Positions 32,569 to 41,516 are shown, counted from the first letter of the stretch. The stretch: DNA of 64,000 nucleotides from Clostridiales bacterium (GCA_017961235.1 JAGCXQ010000021.1:1-64000), one strand, 5' to 3'. Numbers and translations are program-made. Notes: generated by a model from the letters alone, not told the origin.

Positions 32569-34389
32569 TTATGGTGCATTGTTGTAATCTACCGCTGCGA
32601 GATAGTAATTATACATCGCAACCATCACATATTTCTTTTCCGGTTCCATATCGTCCATGTTGATAATGGAATTCGCATAAGCCAGAACACTTACAGATCC
32701 ATCATCTGCAAGGAGCGGAATTTCTTCACCGAATTCAAGCGGACCAAGGTGTTCTTGTTTAAAAACTTCCCATTCCTCGCCATTGATGACCTGCTTTTCA
32801 CCATGAAGAGTATAGCCGGAAGCAATCTTAAAGTACATCTTTACGGATACATCCGAATTTAATACCAGGGAAACCATCACATCCTCAATGAGAGGATTAG
32901 ATGGTGTTACAAACTTATAATCAGCCAGTGCGGGCTTCGCCTGCTCGACAGAATCATCATCGATAACGTTTACAGCTTCCACTACTGTATGTCTGTTCTT
33001 ATCTGTCCAGCCGAACTTAGCAGCGCCCTGTAAATAATGTCCATAGTCCTGGATCGCATTGACAAGATCGACTGCCTCTGATCCATACAGCGCCTCACGC
33101 TCACGGATATCATCGCAATACTGCAGTACAGAATAAGTATCAGTGATCGTATTATTTTCACCATAATAGAGAGTAGCAGTAATAATATCAGCGACCTCCA
33201 GTGCATTTACATCAAAAACGAACAGATAGTATGTCATGCCGTTAGTTGTCGATACCGGATATGCTTGTGAGATGTCCAACGCTTTTGATCTTCCACTTGC
33301 AATCGCAAATTCAACATGGACCGTATTAAGATCGATACCTGCAGGGATCTCCACCATGTATTTAACAGCGATATCATCCTCGATCGTAAGAGCATGTCCC
33401 AGGAAGGAAGGTTCAACAACGTAGCTCTCACCGCTCGTATCATGATTCGAAGTGAATTCAGAAGTCAGATACTCCGCGTCTCTCGTATGATTCGGGAAGT
33501 CCGCATCGGATTTCAAGCGGTAGGACATGGGGTAATATCTTGCAGAACCCTGATACGAAATGCATCCGGTACTATCCCATGTTGAATCGACATTGTACCA
33601 GGTCTCACCGATCTTTACGACGTTCCAGGCATGTGCTTCGTTTCTGCCCCATCCGGATATGATGCGGTTCTCGATGCCGACCTTCTCAAGCATACGATTA
33701 AGAAGTGTCGCGTAACCCTGGCAAACCGCGGTATGTTTGATCAGAGCGGAATACGCCGTATATTCATATTTTTCTTCCGGTTCTTTCCCAGGTACAGTAT
33801 GAGAATAAGCTGTGTTTTTTACGATATAGTCGTAGATCGCAATGAACTTCTCATACTCGGTTTTATTCTCCAGATCAAGAGAAGCGAGAACTGCATCCAT
33901 GGCAGCTTCCGTTTCCTGGAACTCATCGTCTGTCACACGGTAGTATGCCTTATATGTAAATACAATTGAAGAAGTTGTCGGGATGTAAATACCGCTCGCG
34001 CTATAACCTACTGTCCTCATAGAATAGCGCAGATAATCGCCGTTTTCATTTTCTCCCAGAGCAGCATCAACAAGCGTTTTGATTTCCATAAAAACAGCTT
34101 GGATATTCGCACCCCTTACATCCTCTGTTGTGTCGATCGGGTTTTCCAGGTTGATCTTGAATGGAATTTCCTTTTCACCACCCACTATTTCTGTGGCAAT
34201 ATACTCCGCAGCCTCTTCATAAGTGTTAAAAGCGGGAGTTTCGGCAGCTCTATTTGCCAAAGAAAAAGATACAGCCGGAACGTTGTTTACCGGTGCTTTT
34301 GCCGTATCTGCCATGACCGTTGCCGGAATCAAGCTGATCGCCATAGCGGCAGTAATCAATAAAGATAGCAGCCTCTTACTATGTTTCAT
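32569..34389 (-). CDS. Secreted transglutaminase-like (papain-fold) protein
   Basis: 606 residues with a cleavable signal peptide (MKHSKRLLSLLITAAMAISLIPATVMA). The transglutaminase-like core lies at about 185-290: IAIYDYIVKNTAYSH, the catalytic Cys in AVCQGYATLLNRM, His in NEAHAWNVVKI and Asp in YNVDSTWD. The C-terminal 300 residues are beta-rich and probably bind a surface polymer or protein. Such proteins act as peptidases or cross-linkers at the cell surface. Promoter TATCAA... gives TTGATA-17-TAAAAT on the minus strand. The mature N-terminus begins TAKAPVNN, encoded by a GTGCTTTT motif. Confidence 0.87.
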   Translation of the reverse strand: MKHSKRLLSLLITAAMAISLIPATVMADTAKAPVNNVPAVSFSLANRAAETPAFNTYEEAAEYIATEIVGGEKEIPFKINLENPIDTTEDVRGANIQAVFMEIKTLVDAALGENENGDYLRYSMRTVGYSASGIYIPTTSSIVFTYKAYYRVTDDEFQETEAAMDAVLASLDLENKTEYEKFIAIYDYIVKNTAYSHTVPGKEPEEKYEYTAYSALIKHTAVCQGYATLLNRMLEKVGIENRIISGWGRNEAHAWNVVKIGETWYNVDSTWDSTGCISYQGSARYYPMSYRLKSDADFPNHTRDAEYLTSEFTSNHDTSGESYVVEPSFLGHALTIEDDIAVKYMVEIPAGIDLNTVHVEFAIASGRSKALDISQAYPVSTTNGMTYYLFVFDVNALEVADIITATLYYGENNTITDTYSVLQYCDDIREREALYGSEAVDLVNAIQDYGHYLQGAAKFGWTDKNRHTVVEAVNVIDDDSVEQAKPALADYKFVTPSNPLIEDVMVSLVLNSDVSVKMYFKIASGYTLHGEKQVINGEEWEVFKQEHLGPLEFGEEIPLLADDGSVSVLAYANSIINMDDMEPEKKYVMVAMYNYYLAAVDYNNAP

Positions 34390-34463
34390 AACTATTCTCC
34401 TCCTATGCTGTCCTGCTCTTTCCTTCCAGAAGAGCTATCAAACAACGCAATATATCATTATTA

Positions 34464-34492
34464 TTTTAATCAATGTATAGGAGATTATCAAC
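34464..34492 (-). promoter_or_regulatory. Promoter of the transglutaminase-like gene
   Basis: Minus strand: TTGATA (34487-34492), 17-base spacer, TAAAAT (34464-34469), about 75 bases before the start. Confidence 0.65.
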
Positions 34493-34529
34493 TTGGCAAC
34501 CGTAAAGAAAGTGTAACGAATGCACTTGG

Positions 34530-34612
34530 CGGCGAGCAAGGATCTTTGACCGGGTTCGCCACTGTCCCCTACAATAAGCCAGCCTCGCCGGGTTCGCCAC
34601 TGCCCCCTTTAA
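34530..34612. repeat. Two copies of CCGGGTTCGCCACTG
   Basis: The word, followed by TCCCC or CCCCC, occurs near 34549 and 34588 in the gap between the transglutaminase and zinc-ribbon genes. Confidence 0.5.
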
Positions 34613-34619
34613 ATCGCCA

Positions 34620-35459
34620 TTACTTCACGTTATATCCTGCCATCGTAAGCTGTTTATTCAGTTTCATCCACCGGCTGAAGTAGATCCTGGCGATGAGAAA
34701 GAACACGAAAATTCCGAACTGCGCCAAATAGAAACCTCCGGACACCTCAAAAGCCCCGTGGAACAGTGATTTTTCAGAACCTTTAAGCGCAAGCACCGCA
34801 ATTAAGATCATGAAATTTCCCATCAGAACTCCCAGCGCACCTCCGGAAAGATTCGCCCAGAACTTCTCCACTTTCTTATTCGAGCCGGAAATATCGGCAA
34901 TACCTGCAATCGTGGCAACGATGCCGAGAGCGAAGAACACTGTCGCAACATACACAAATATCGCAACGCCACCGATTTCCTCGCTTTTGACTCCGAGCTT
35001 TCTAACGGTATCAGATACATTGGCTACCCACTTCAACAGATCAAACGACGACACATCTTCACCAAAAGCTTTAAACATCGGAAAAAATGGCACGGCCGCG
35101 ACAACAAGCATTAAGATCAGCATTATCACCCTAACTCCTGTCGTATCAGGGCTCGGCTGTCCATTTATCATATTCGGCGCATAAGACGGAGCTACCATCG
35201 GCTGCTGCGGATACTGCTGCGGAACCTGTGGCGGATACTGCGAAGGAACCTGCTGCTGCGGATATTGCTGCTGTGGGAAAAGCACTTGTCCCTGCGGATA
35301 CTGCTGGCCCACCGGCGCTGCATCTGCCTGTGGATTTTGCGGCTGTTCGCCGGTCACCGGCGCCGGCTCTGCCTGCGGGAACTGAAACCCGCAATAACAG
35401 CAAAACTTATCCGTATCGTTAAGTTCAGCATGACAATTCGGACACTGTCTCATACTCAT
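34620..35459 (-). CDS. Zinc-ribbon membrane protein with Gln/Pro-rich linker
   Basis: 279 residues. An N-terminal zinc ribbon (CPNCHAELN...CCYCGFQF) is followed by a Gln/Pro/Tyr-rich linker (about 30-105, repeats of the QYPQQ type) and four hydrophobic segments from about 108 onward. This architecture (zinc_ribbon_2 plus membrane domain) is common in clostridia, function unknown. The linker DNA contains a GGGAAAAGCACTTGTCCC motif copy. Start MSMRQC or MRQC cannot be decided. Confidence 0.8.
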   Translation of the reverse strand: MSMRQCPNCHAELNDTDKFCCYCGFQFPQAEPAPVTGEQPQNPQADAAPVGQQYPQGQVLFPQQQYPQQQVPSQYPPQVPQQYPQQPMVAPSYAPNMINGQPSPDTTGVRVIMLILMLVVAAVPFFPMFKAFGEDVSSFDLLKWVANVSDTVRKLGVKSEEIGGVAIFVYVATVFFALGIVATIAGIADISGSNKKVEKFWANLSGGALGVLMGNFMILIAVLALKGSEKSLFHGAFEVSGGFYLAQFGIFVFFLIARIYFSRWMKLNKQLTMAGYNVK

Positions 35460-35489
35460 AACCCCCTAAAATCCCCAAATTGACCCTTT

Positions 35490-35590
35490 ATTGATCCATC
35501 TAGTCTTTCAACAATCGACTCAACACTTGATCCGATCGATCCATCAATCATTTCAACAATTGATCCATCAATCGATCCATCAACAGAATC
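35490..35590. repeat. Array of TTGATCCATC words
   Basis: TTGATCCATC or close variants occur five times together with TTTCAACAATCGA / TTTCAACAATTGA in about 100 bases, just upstream of the zinc-ribbon gene. No stem pairing is obvious. Confidence 0.6.
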
Positions 35591-35636
35591 ATTATACTAC
35601 TCCACCACCACATCGTGCGGGTGCTCTCGTTTCTGG

Positions 35637-37733
35637 TCATCCTCTCGTCGGTTCTCGACTATTACGCGAACATTCTTTAAGATACCAGTAGATGCCGTAC
35701 CGCTCGTTCTCGGTCTGATAATACGGGATCAGCGGAAGCTCGACCGCTTCCTCTTTCCAGTCGGAAAGCCCTGTCAGGACGAGTTTTCCGTCTTCTTTCC
35801 GTACGACATATTTTTCAGGATGCGACTTAATCTCCTCTGCAGAAACGCCCTCCGGAAGTGTAAGGAACTCCCTGTCGAGAACGGCCTTCGTCGTCCTTCC
35901 GTAGTGGATATCCGTCTTCACTGACGCGTCAAAGACGACCTTCCAGGCAGGCGCCACAACATCGATACCGGCAACCTCCGTGATCCCCCACTTCTCATTT
36001 CCGAGCGGGACACAGAGCACGAGCGGACCGTACGAAAAACCGATAGCCGGAACACGCGGCGCAGAAGTCGCAAAGAAAGGTGCTTTTGCCGAAGGATCAT
36101 CTGAAGCCGGGTTCGCATCTGAAGCCGGCATCGGGATCGAATCCGGCAGGATATGCGCATCGATCTCCACCTCGAACGTCATCACGATCCTCGAGACCGC
36201 GTCAAGGATCAGATTGAGGTAATCCTGATCGTCCGGGAGGTACTTGCTGCGGTCCTTGATCCAGCGCGGAACACGGAGCTTCACGTGCGTCTCCTCCTCA
36301 CAGGGTGAGTGGACTTTTCCATCGGAACAGTCCGGGATCGTGTCATCCGAATAGGTCTTATCGTGGTGCTGAAGGATCAGTTTTCCTTCCTCCAGATCAA
36401 CCATAAGCGACAGGCTCCGGTTCTCGGAAACCCTGATGTCGGAGGAGATCCACTGCGTGATGACCACCGTGTCGCCATCGCGGTAGTACACCTGATCCTG
36501 AAGCTTCGTAAAGTCCTCCATCGCCGTTCCGACGCAGCACCAGAACGGATTCTCCGCAGGATGCGCCGGCGAATACAGCCGGTAGTAGCCGGTCGCCATC
36601 GGGTTGAAATAGGAATAGCCGCCCTCCGGGCCGACCGAGCCGAGCTTCGCATTCCAGAGCGTCCGCTCGATGTACTCGGCATACTTTATTTTTCCCGTCA
36701 GCTCGAAAAGCATCTGGCACAGTTTGATCATGTTGTGCGCGCAGCAGCTCTCGCCATTGCACTGCGTTCTGGATCCATCGAGAAGTCCGTCCTCGAAGAA
36801 GTGCTCCATATCGCCGACGCCGCCGGTCATGTAGCTCTGCTTCGTATCTACTACATCGAAGAAGCGCTCCGCCACGGCGATACGCGCCTCGCCCGAAGCA
36901 CTCGAACCACATACGGTCGCGCCTCTCAGATACCCGATGATTTTCGGCATCGTCGTATTCGCATGAACGCCCTTGAGGCGGTTCTTAAATCCGAGAAGAT
37001 CCGCATAAAGATCCGGCTGGTCAAAGGCCGCTGCTGCGCGCCGGTATTTCTCATCTCCGGTCAGCCCGTAGAGCTGATAAAGGCTGTCATTCATGCCGCC
37101 GAATTCGACCGCCAGAACTTTCTTTCTCGCCTCCTCATCCCAGGCGAGGACACGGTTACAGGTCCATTCGCCAAGCGCCAGGCAAACCTCCTTCGCACCT
37201 TTGGTCTCTGAAACCGCCCAGAGATCGATCAGGCCCTGGAGCACCTTATGCATCGCATACCACGGCACCCACTGCTCGCCCTGTGCTTTTCCCTCGAGAA
37301 TATCGAACTGGAGCTCCTTATTATCCGGATCCGGAATATCCGCTGCACACAGGAAACCGCTGCCGTACTTTTCCTGGCACTCGCGAAGGCCCGAGACGAT
37401 TCTCTCGGCCTGTGACTTACTGAACTCAAAGGACTTTCGGATCTCCATGCATTCCTGGATTTTCATCGCTTCGCCTGCAGCGACCGCCTGCCCGCAGAGA
37501 TACACGATCCGCATCGCGAGCGCCGAGAAATAGTGACCCACGCCATGGCCTGCGATGAGACCGCTTTCCCAGCCGCCATAGGGCTCTGCATCGGTACTGA
37601 TCCCGGCGGTCCTACGAAAACCGGCGAGCACTCTCTCCACATCCATCTCATCAAGAAAAGCCGCATTCAGGTCGAATTTCTCGGCCCAGCGCGGCTCCGT
37701 TATCTGCACTTTATCCAGTGAAAATCTCTTCAT
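35637..37733 (-). CDS. Beta-L-arabinofuranosidase, GH127 (DUF1680)
   Basis: 698 residues from MKRFSLDKVQ after GAGAGGTG; the longer frame has no ribosome site. An (alpha/alpha)6-barrel glycosidase that releases L-arabinofuranose from arabinan or hydroxyproline-linked arabinosides. The zinc-Cys catalytic site of GH127 is present: Glu-x-Cys in CNGESCCAHN and the Cys pair in FWCCVGTAMEDF. No signal peptide, so it acts on imported oligosaccharides. A low-complexity insert (SDANPASDDPSAKAP) in the C-terminal beta domain carries a GTGCTTTT motif in its DNA. Confidence 0.9.
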   Translation of the reverse strand: MKRFSLDKVQITEPRWAEKFDLNAAFLDEMDVERVLAGFRRTAGISTDAEPYGGWESGLIAGHGVGHYFSALAMRIVYLCGQAVAAGEAMKIQECMEIRKSFEFSKSQAERIVSGLRECQEKYGSGFLCAADIPDPDNKELQFDILEGKAQGEQWVPWYAMHKVLQGLIDLWAVSETKGAKEVCLALGEWTCNRVLAWDEEARKKVLAVEFGGMNDSLYQLYGLTGDEKYRRAAAAFDQPDLYADLLGFKNRLKGVHANTTMPKIIGYLRGATVCGSSASGEARIAVAERFFDVVDTKQSYMTGGVGDMEHFFEDGLLDGSRTQCNGESCCAHNMIKLCQMLFELTGKIKYAEYIERTLWNAKLGSVGPEGGYSYFNPMATGYYRLYSPAHPAENPFWCCVGTAMEDFTKLQDQVYYRDGDTVVITQWISSDIRVSENRSLSLMVDLEEGKLILQHHDKTYSDDTIPDCSDGKVHSPCEEETHVKLRVPRWIKDRSKYLPDDQDYLNLILDAVSRIVMTFEVEIDAHILPDSIPMPASDANPASDDPSAKAPFFATSAPRVPAIGFSYGPLVLCVPLGNEKWGITEVAGIDVVAPAWKVVFDASVKTDIHYGRTTKAVLDREFLTLPEGVSAEEIKSHPEKYVVRKEDGKLVLTGLSDWKEEAVELPLIPYYQTENERYGIYWYLKECSRNSREPTRG

Positions 37734-37799
37734 ATGAACACCTCTCAATAAGGCTACTTTGAAAGATATTATAGCAGACCTGCCGCCCCGAAAACACAT

Positions 37800-37905
37800 A
37801 CGATGCGGGAAAGTGCTTTTCGAGGAGAAAAGAGTGAGCTTCGGGCAAGTGATTATCGCGGAGAAATAGAGGTAAGCTGCGGGCAAGTGCTTTTCGCAAA
37901 GAAAA
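37800..37905. repeat. Local cluster of the AAGTGCTTTTCG motif
   Basis: AAAGTGCTTTTCGAGG, CAAGTGATTATCGCGG and CAAGTGCTTTTCGCAA stand at 37812, 37849 and 37885 (spacing about 37), each preceded by a CGGG word and followed by GAGAAA-type purines: three units of a small tandem repeat upstream of GH127. Confidence 0.7.
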
Positions 37906-37967
37906 GGGTAAAGGTTTTATAAAGATTGCGTTTTCCTTTCTTGAAATCGCTCACGCGGAGGCGTAAA

Positions 37968-37996
37968 TTGACAATAGGAAACTGGGTTAACTAAAT
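37968..37996 (+). promoter_or_regulatory. Promoter of the 38014-38619 gene
   Basis: TTGACA (37968-37973), 17 bases, CTAAAT (37991-37996). It would start RNA near 38003, which supports the ATG at 38014 over 37996. Confidence 0.55.
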
Positions 37997-38013
37997 TGAT
38001 AGGGGGCGTTCCG

Positions 38014-38619
38014 ATGGAGATCATCTGGAAGCGTAAGGACGAATTCACTCTTCAGCCGAAGCTCTATTCTTTTCCGGAGCTTTTTGCCATGGCGGCTCTT
38101 GTGTCGCTGCTCGGTTTTCTCGTCGAAAACATGTGGATGCTGACACGAAGCGGCTTCATCGACAACCGGAACATGAACCTGCCGTTTCTTCTCGGCTATG
38201 GCATCGCGGTCGTCGGCATGTATCTGGTCCTCGGCACCCCGAAAAAAGGTCATTTCCTGCTTTACTATTCGCTGGTTTTCCTGTTCGTCTCGCTCGGCGA
38301 GATCGCGCTCGGCTTCACCGTCGAGGAGTTCTGCGGCTTCTATTACTGGGATTACACGAGCCTGCCGATGCACCTGACGCGCTACACCAGCTTCTTCACG
38401 AGCCTCGGATTTTCCGCGCTGATCACGCTTTTCATGTACTACTGCTACGAGCCGATCATGAGCTTCGTGCACCGTACAATGACCCCGCGCAGAAAGCGCA
38501 TCGCGATCGCGCTTTTCATCGCTCTCGTCGTCGATATGCTCTATAGCTTCCACCTCATGAGAGAGATCGGCGACGTCTATAAGTCCTGGAAAATCTACGT
38601 TTCAATACCACTGAAGTAA
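38014..38619 (+). CDS. Membrane protein of the putative ABC-transporter CmpB family (PF06541-like)
   Basis: 201 residues with five hydrophobic segments. The segment ENMWMLTRSGFIDNRNMNLPFLLGYGIAV (given here in part) has the pattern of the PF06541 family, in which a Trp/Arg-Gly-Phe/N(R/M)xxLPFLL block is conserved. Function in the cell is not known. The start MEIIWKRKD follows GGGGGCG; the upstream ATG is excluded by the promoter position. It is flanked by minus-strand genes. Confidence 0.72.
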   Translation: MEIIWKRKDEFTLQPKLYSFPELFAMAALVSLLGFLVENMWMLTRSGFIDNRNMNLPFLLGYGIAVVGMYLVLGTPKKGHFLLYYSLVFLFVSLGEIALGFTVEEFCGFYYWDYTSLPMHLTRYTSFFTSLGFSALITLFMYYCYEPIMSFVHRTMTPRRKRIAIALFIALVVDMLYSFHLMREIGDVYKSWKIYVSIPLK

Positions 38620-38689
38620 CGCTTGATCCTCGGCGCGTCGTATCTGCGCCGGTTCGCCGCTTGCCTAAAGATCGTCACCGATCCGGTAA

Positions 38690-39277
38690 TCAGAACAGCT
38701 TATCGATCTCCTTGATCGCGTCGCCCACGATCTTCTTCTCATCCGCGCCGTCGATGTCCAGCCCCAGCGCCTGAATGTACTCGAATTCCTTGATCCCGTA
38801 GAAGCTCTCCGACATGGCGCGCACATACCCGAAGCCGAATTCCTCCGGACAGAACACCCCACCCGCAGTCATCACGTAGTAGAGTTTCTCCGCCTTGCAC
38901 ATCGCCCTTGGCGTCCCCTCCGGCGTGTATTCGAAGGTGATCCCCATGACATTGATCTGCTCGAAGTACTGCTTCAGCGCAGCCGGGAAAGACAGGTCCC
39001 AGTAAGGCGCCGCCACGACGACCTGATCTGCCCGCGCAAACTGCTTCGCCAGGTCGAACATCGGATCGTCCCACGAACACGCTTCCTCCAGGTCCACGCG
39101 GTGGTTGATGAATTCCTCGTCCGCCACCGGGAAAAGCACTTTTCCGAGGTCAACTTCTTCGACCTTTTCTTTCGCGCCCTTTTTCTCCGCCTGCTCCAGA
39201 AGCTTTCCGATCAGGTGATCCGCGAGCACCTTCGTTCTCGACTCTTTCCGCACACATGCATTGATGTAAAGTATCAC
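38690..39277 (-). CDS. FMN-dependent NAD(P)H quinone reductase / azoreductase-like flavoprotein
   Basis: 195 residues from a GTG start at 39277, seven bases after AAGGAGG; the ATG-initiated frame upstream lacks a ribosome site. Flavodoxin fold of the AzoR/NQO2 family: ILYINACVRKESRT (FMN phosphate loop), APYWDLSFPAALKQYFEQI (second FMN segment) and GITFEYTPEG. Such enzymes reduce quinones and electrophiles with two electrons. A CsoR-type palindrome lies about 360 bases upstream (39640), but with array C in between. Confidence 0.85.
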   Translation of the reverse strand: MILYINACVRKESRTKVLADHLIGKLLEQAEKKGAKEKVEEVDLGKVLFPVADEEFINHRVDLEEACSWDDPMFDLAKQFARADQVVVAAPYWDLSFPAALKQYFEQINVMGITFEYTPEGTPRAMCKAEKLYYVMTAGGVFCPEEFGFGYVRAMSESFYGIKEFEYIQALGLDIDGADEKKIVGDAIKEIDKLF

Positions 39278-39409
39278 GTCCGCTCCTCCTTCTCCGCTAT
39301 CCGGTCTCATCACCATTGTCCGCGGCTGGCGCAGTCACGCCCGCGCCATCCTTTTCGCTGACCAGGGCACCTCAACAAAGCAACTCTTCACTGACCAGTT
39401 TACCCCAAA

Positions 39410-39625
39410 TAGGCTAGAATTGCGAAAATGAAGATTTTAGCCTACCAGGCATGGGGTATCTATAGTACCTTTTTGGCAAATTCTTCCATTCATGCAGCAT
39501 TCAGGTAGGACAAAATCGTCAAAAACGCTTTTCTAGCCTACCGACATAGGATCAAAACAAGTGCTTTTCGAAAAAGATCCTATCAGCATGTAAGCTATAA
39601 TTGCAAAAATGAAGATTCTAGCCTA
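39410..39625. repeat. Mixed hairpin array with both stem types (array C)
   Basis: Two near-identical 37-base units TAGGCTA-N22-TAGCCTA (39410-39446, with GAATTGCGAAAATGAAGATT in the loop; and a variant at about 39591-39625) flank a GATCCTA unit. That unit, ATAGGATC (39546-39553) to GATCCTAT (39576-39583), holds AAGTGCTTTTCG in its loop. This links stem arrays A and B and the dispersed 9-mer in one place. Confidence 0.85.
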
Positions 39626-39639
39626 TCGGAGATCGCCGG

Positions 39640-39656
39640 ATACCCCCCGGGGGTAT
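39640..39656. promoter_or_regulatory. Isolated CsoR-type operator
   Basis: ATACCCCCCGGGGGTAT, identical to the operator in the csoR promoter (14821-14837). It lies 34 bases after the YitT stop and about 360 bases before the azoreductase start. No matching -35/-10 pair is obvious around it. Confidence 0.6.
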
Positions 39657-39690
39657 ATCTTTCCCGCTCGAAAAGCACTCGTCCCGCAGC

Positions 39691-40539
39691 CTAGTGGTTC
39701 TTACGAGCGCCGCCCCGCGTCTTGCTGGAAATGATCTCGTCGATCGTCGATACCGTGATAAAAGCACCGCCCTTGAATTCATTGATCTTCTCTCTGAACT
39801 TCTGCAGCTCGAAGTACGTGACGTAGCAGATCAGTGTCTTGTTCTCGCCGGCCACGGCGCCCGCGGAGTCCATCACGGTGCAGGTCTTGTGCATGTCGTC
39901 GCGGATCCAGTTGATGATCGGCTCCGGCTCTTTCGTAATGATCGTGACCTGCTTGATCGCCTCGAAGCGGTCGGTAAAGTGGTCGATCACGGCGGTGGCA
40001 ACGATATAGACCAGCAGGCTCAGCAGCGCGCTGTTTCTGTTGATCAGCAGGAACGCCGCCGTATAGACGCACGCATTAAATGCGATCAGGATGCCGATCA
40101 TGCTCATATTCCGCCCGCTCTTCTGCTGGAGCTTACTGACGATCATGGCCGCCAGGATCTCGGAGCCGTCGATACATCCGCCGGCCCGCAGAATCAGTGA
40201 AAGCCCCGCGCCCAGGATCGCGCCGCCAAAGACGACCGCGATGAAGTGCTCGGTATTCAGTTCAAATGGGATCCGCTCGAAGAGCTCCAGTCCGAGCATA
40301 TACGCGCCCGATCCGAAGATCGCCTTGATGAGAAATTCTTTTCCCAGCGCGAAAAATCCGACAAACAAAAACGGCAGGAATACGAAGAATACTGCCTCGG
40401 AGAGGTTCATGCCGGTGAGCTTGCTAATGATGATCGCGATACCGGCCGTACCGTAGTCGATCGCGTCGTTCGGAAGCAGGATGCACGCGACCGCAAACGC
40501 CGCCACAAGCGCGCCAAGCACGATCACCAGCAAAGACAT
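39691..40539 (-). CDS. YitT-family membrane protein (DUF161/DUF2179)
   Basis: 282 residues. Five or six transmembrane segments (GALVAAFAVACILLPNDAIDYGTAGIAII near the N-terminus; GGCIDGSEILA in the middle is a family hallmark) followed by a soluble C-terminal DUF2179 domain (about 205-275; YVTYFELQKFREKINEF, AFITVSTIDEI). Function is unknown in general. It lies 112 bases downstream of a TetR gene and is likely cotranscribed with it. An ATAAAAGCACC motif falls in the DUF2179 region. Confidence 0.88.
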   Translation of the reverse strand: MSLLVIVLGALVAAFAVACILLPNDAIDYGTAGIAIIISKLTGMNLSEAVFFVFLPFLFVGFFALGKEFLIKAIFGSGAYMLGLELFERIPFELNTEHFIAVVFGGAILGAGLSLILRAGGCIDGSEILAAMIVSKLQQKSGRNMSMIGILIAFNACVYTAAFLLINRNSALLSLLVYIVATAVIDHFTDRFEAIKQVTIITKEPEPIINWIRDDMHKTCTVMDSAGAVAGENKTLICYVTYFELQKFREKINEFKGGAFITVSTIDEIISSKTRGGARKNH

Positions 40540-40650
40540 AATTTATCGAATATTGACTTTAATACCCGGTCACCCCGTTCCTTCGATCATTCCACTGCAA
40601 AAGCACTTGCCTCGCGGCCTTTTCCGCCCCGCGCCGCCGGGCATTTCACC

Positions 40651-41232
40651 TCAGATTCTCTTGCCGTACTTGCTGTCGCAGAACGACCGGAAACGCTTCT
40701 CAAGTCCGTTGATACCCTGCACGATCAGGTCCTTCGGCTGGTCGTACCCGGCGTTCTCCCATTTTTCCAGGATCGACAGGCATCCGCTCACATGGTAGTG
40801 GCACAGATACTCGAACTCGATATCTTTTTTCCTCATATTGTATCTTTCCTTACAGATCGTTAGATACGTGCCGTCGAACATTTTCCCGATCTTATTTCTG
40901 ATCGTACCGGTACAGAAAGGACTCATGATCATAGAGAAATAGATCCTGTTCTCATCTATATAATCTATAAGACTCTTCATATACTCGGGATTTCTCTCGC
41001 CGTCGAGGATCACGAGCTCGATCTCCATGATCACTTCCTTCTCGAGCTTCTCATAAAGATCATATACATCCAGATAATGCTTATAGAAAGTAACGCGGTT
41101 CACGTCCGCCTTATCCGCGATCTCCTGCACCGTGATGCGGTGGAGTTCTTTTGTCGTCAGGAGTTCCGCAAGCGCCTCGCAAAGTGCTTTTCGCGTCCTA
41201 AGAGTTCTTCTGTCCGGTTTCTTACTGTCCAT
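40651..41232 (-). CDS. TetR-family transcriptional regulator
   Basis: 193 residues from MDSKKPDRRTLRT, which follows AAAGGTG. The helix-turn-helix (ITVQEIADKADVNRVTFYKHYLDVYDLYEKL) is very typical of TetR proteins, especially the TetR_C_7-like group of Firmicutes with small, aromatic-rich C-terminal domains. It lies upstream of yitT in the same direction and probably controls both. Its upstream region contains TATAAT (41351-41356) and the paired words CTACAGGCGG / CTGTAGCCGCC as a possible operator. Confidence 0.85.
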   Translation of the reverse strand: MDSKKPDRRTLRTRKALCEALAELLTTKELHRITVQEIADKADVNRVTFYKHYLDVYDLYEKLEKEVIMEIELVILDGERNPEYMKSLIDYIDENRIYFSMIMSPFCTGTIRNKIGKMFDGTYLTICKERYNMRKKDIEFEYLCHYHVSGCLSILEKWENAGYDQPKDLIVQGINGLEKRFRSFCDSKYGKRI

Positions 41233-41307
41233 ATTCTGCACCTTTCCCGCATCAAGTTCGGCCCAATCCGATTCCTTCACCAAGTAAGATATCCATCCCT
41301 GAAGTCA

Positions 41308-41356
41308 GATATCATTTCGGCGGCTACAGTTTCATCACCGCCTGTAGTCTATTATA
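41308..41356 (-). promoter_or_regulatory. Promoter region and possible operator of tetR-yitT
   Basis: TATAAT on the minus strand at 41351-41356 with a weak TTCAGC 17 bases before it. Downstream the imperfect inverted words CTACAGGCGG and CTGTAGCCGCC (about 41313-41349) could bind the TetR protein. Confidence 0.4.
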
Positions 41357-41408
41357 CACAATCCCAGCGAAATGCTGAATATGCTACAGGCACCGCATTT
41401 TCTGAATA

Positions 41409-41437
41409 TTGAGGTGGCGGACCGGCAATGGTACATT
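41409..41437 (+). promoter_or_regulatory. Promoter of the small Cys-containing peptide gene
   Basis: TTGAGG (41409-41414), 17 bases, TGG-TACATT (-10 at 41432-41437, extended). Leader of about 70 bases to the start at 41517. Confidence 0.5.
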
Positions 41438-41516
41438 GTAGTCACAACAAAGGAATGACACGCAAACAAAACCGAAATGACACCACAAAATCATTTCGAT
41501 CAAAGGAGACAAAAAT

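Noticed and set aside
38690-39316. ATG start at 39316 for the azoreductase-like gene
   Set aside because: No ribosome site precedes it; the GTG at 39277 has AAGGAGG at ideal distance and starts at the first strand of the fold.
39640-39656. Transcription terminator
   Set aside because: The GC palindrome has a one-base centre, so it cannot form a normal RNA loop of full stem, and it matches the CsoR boxes exactly.
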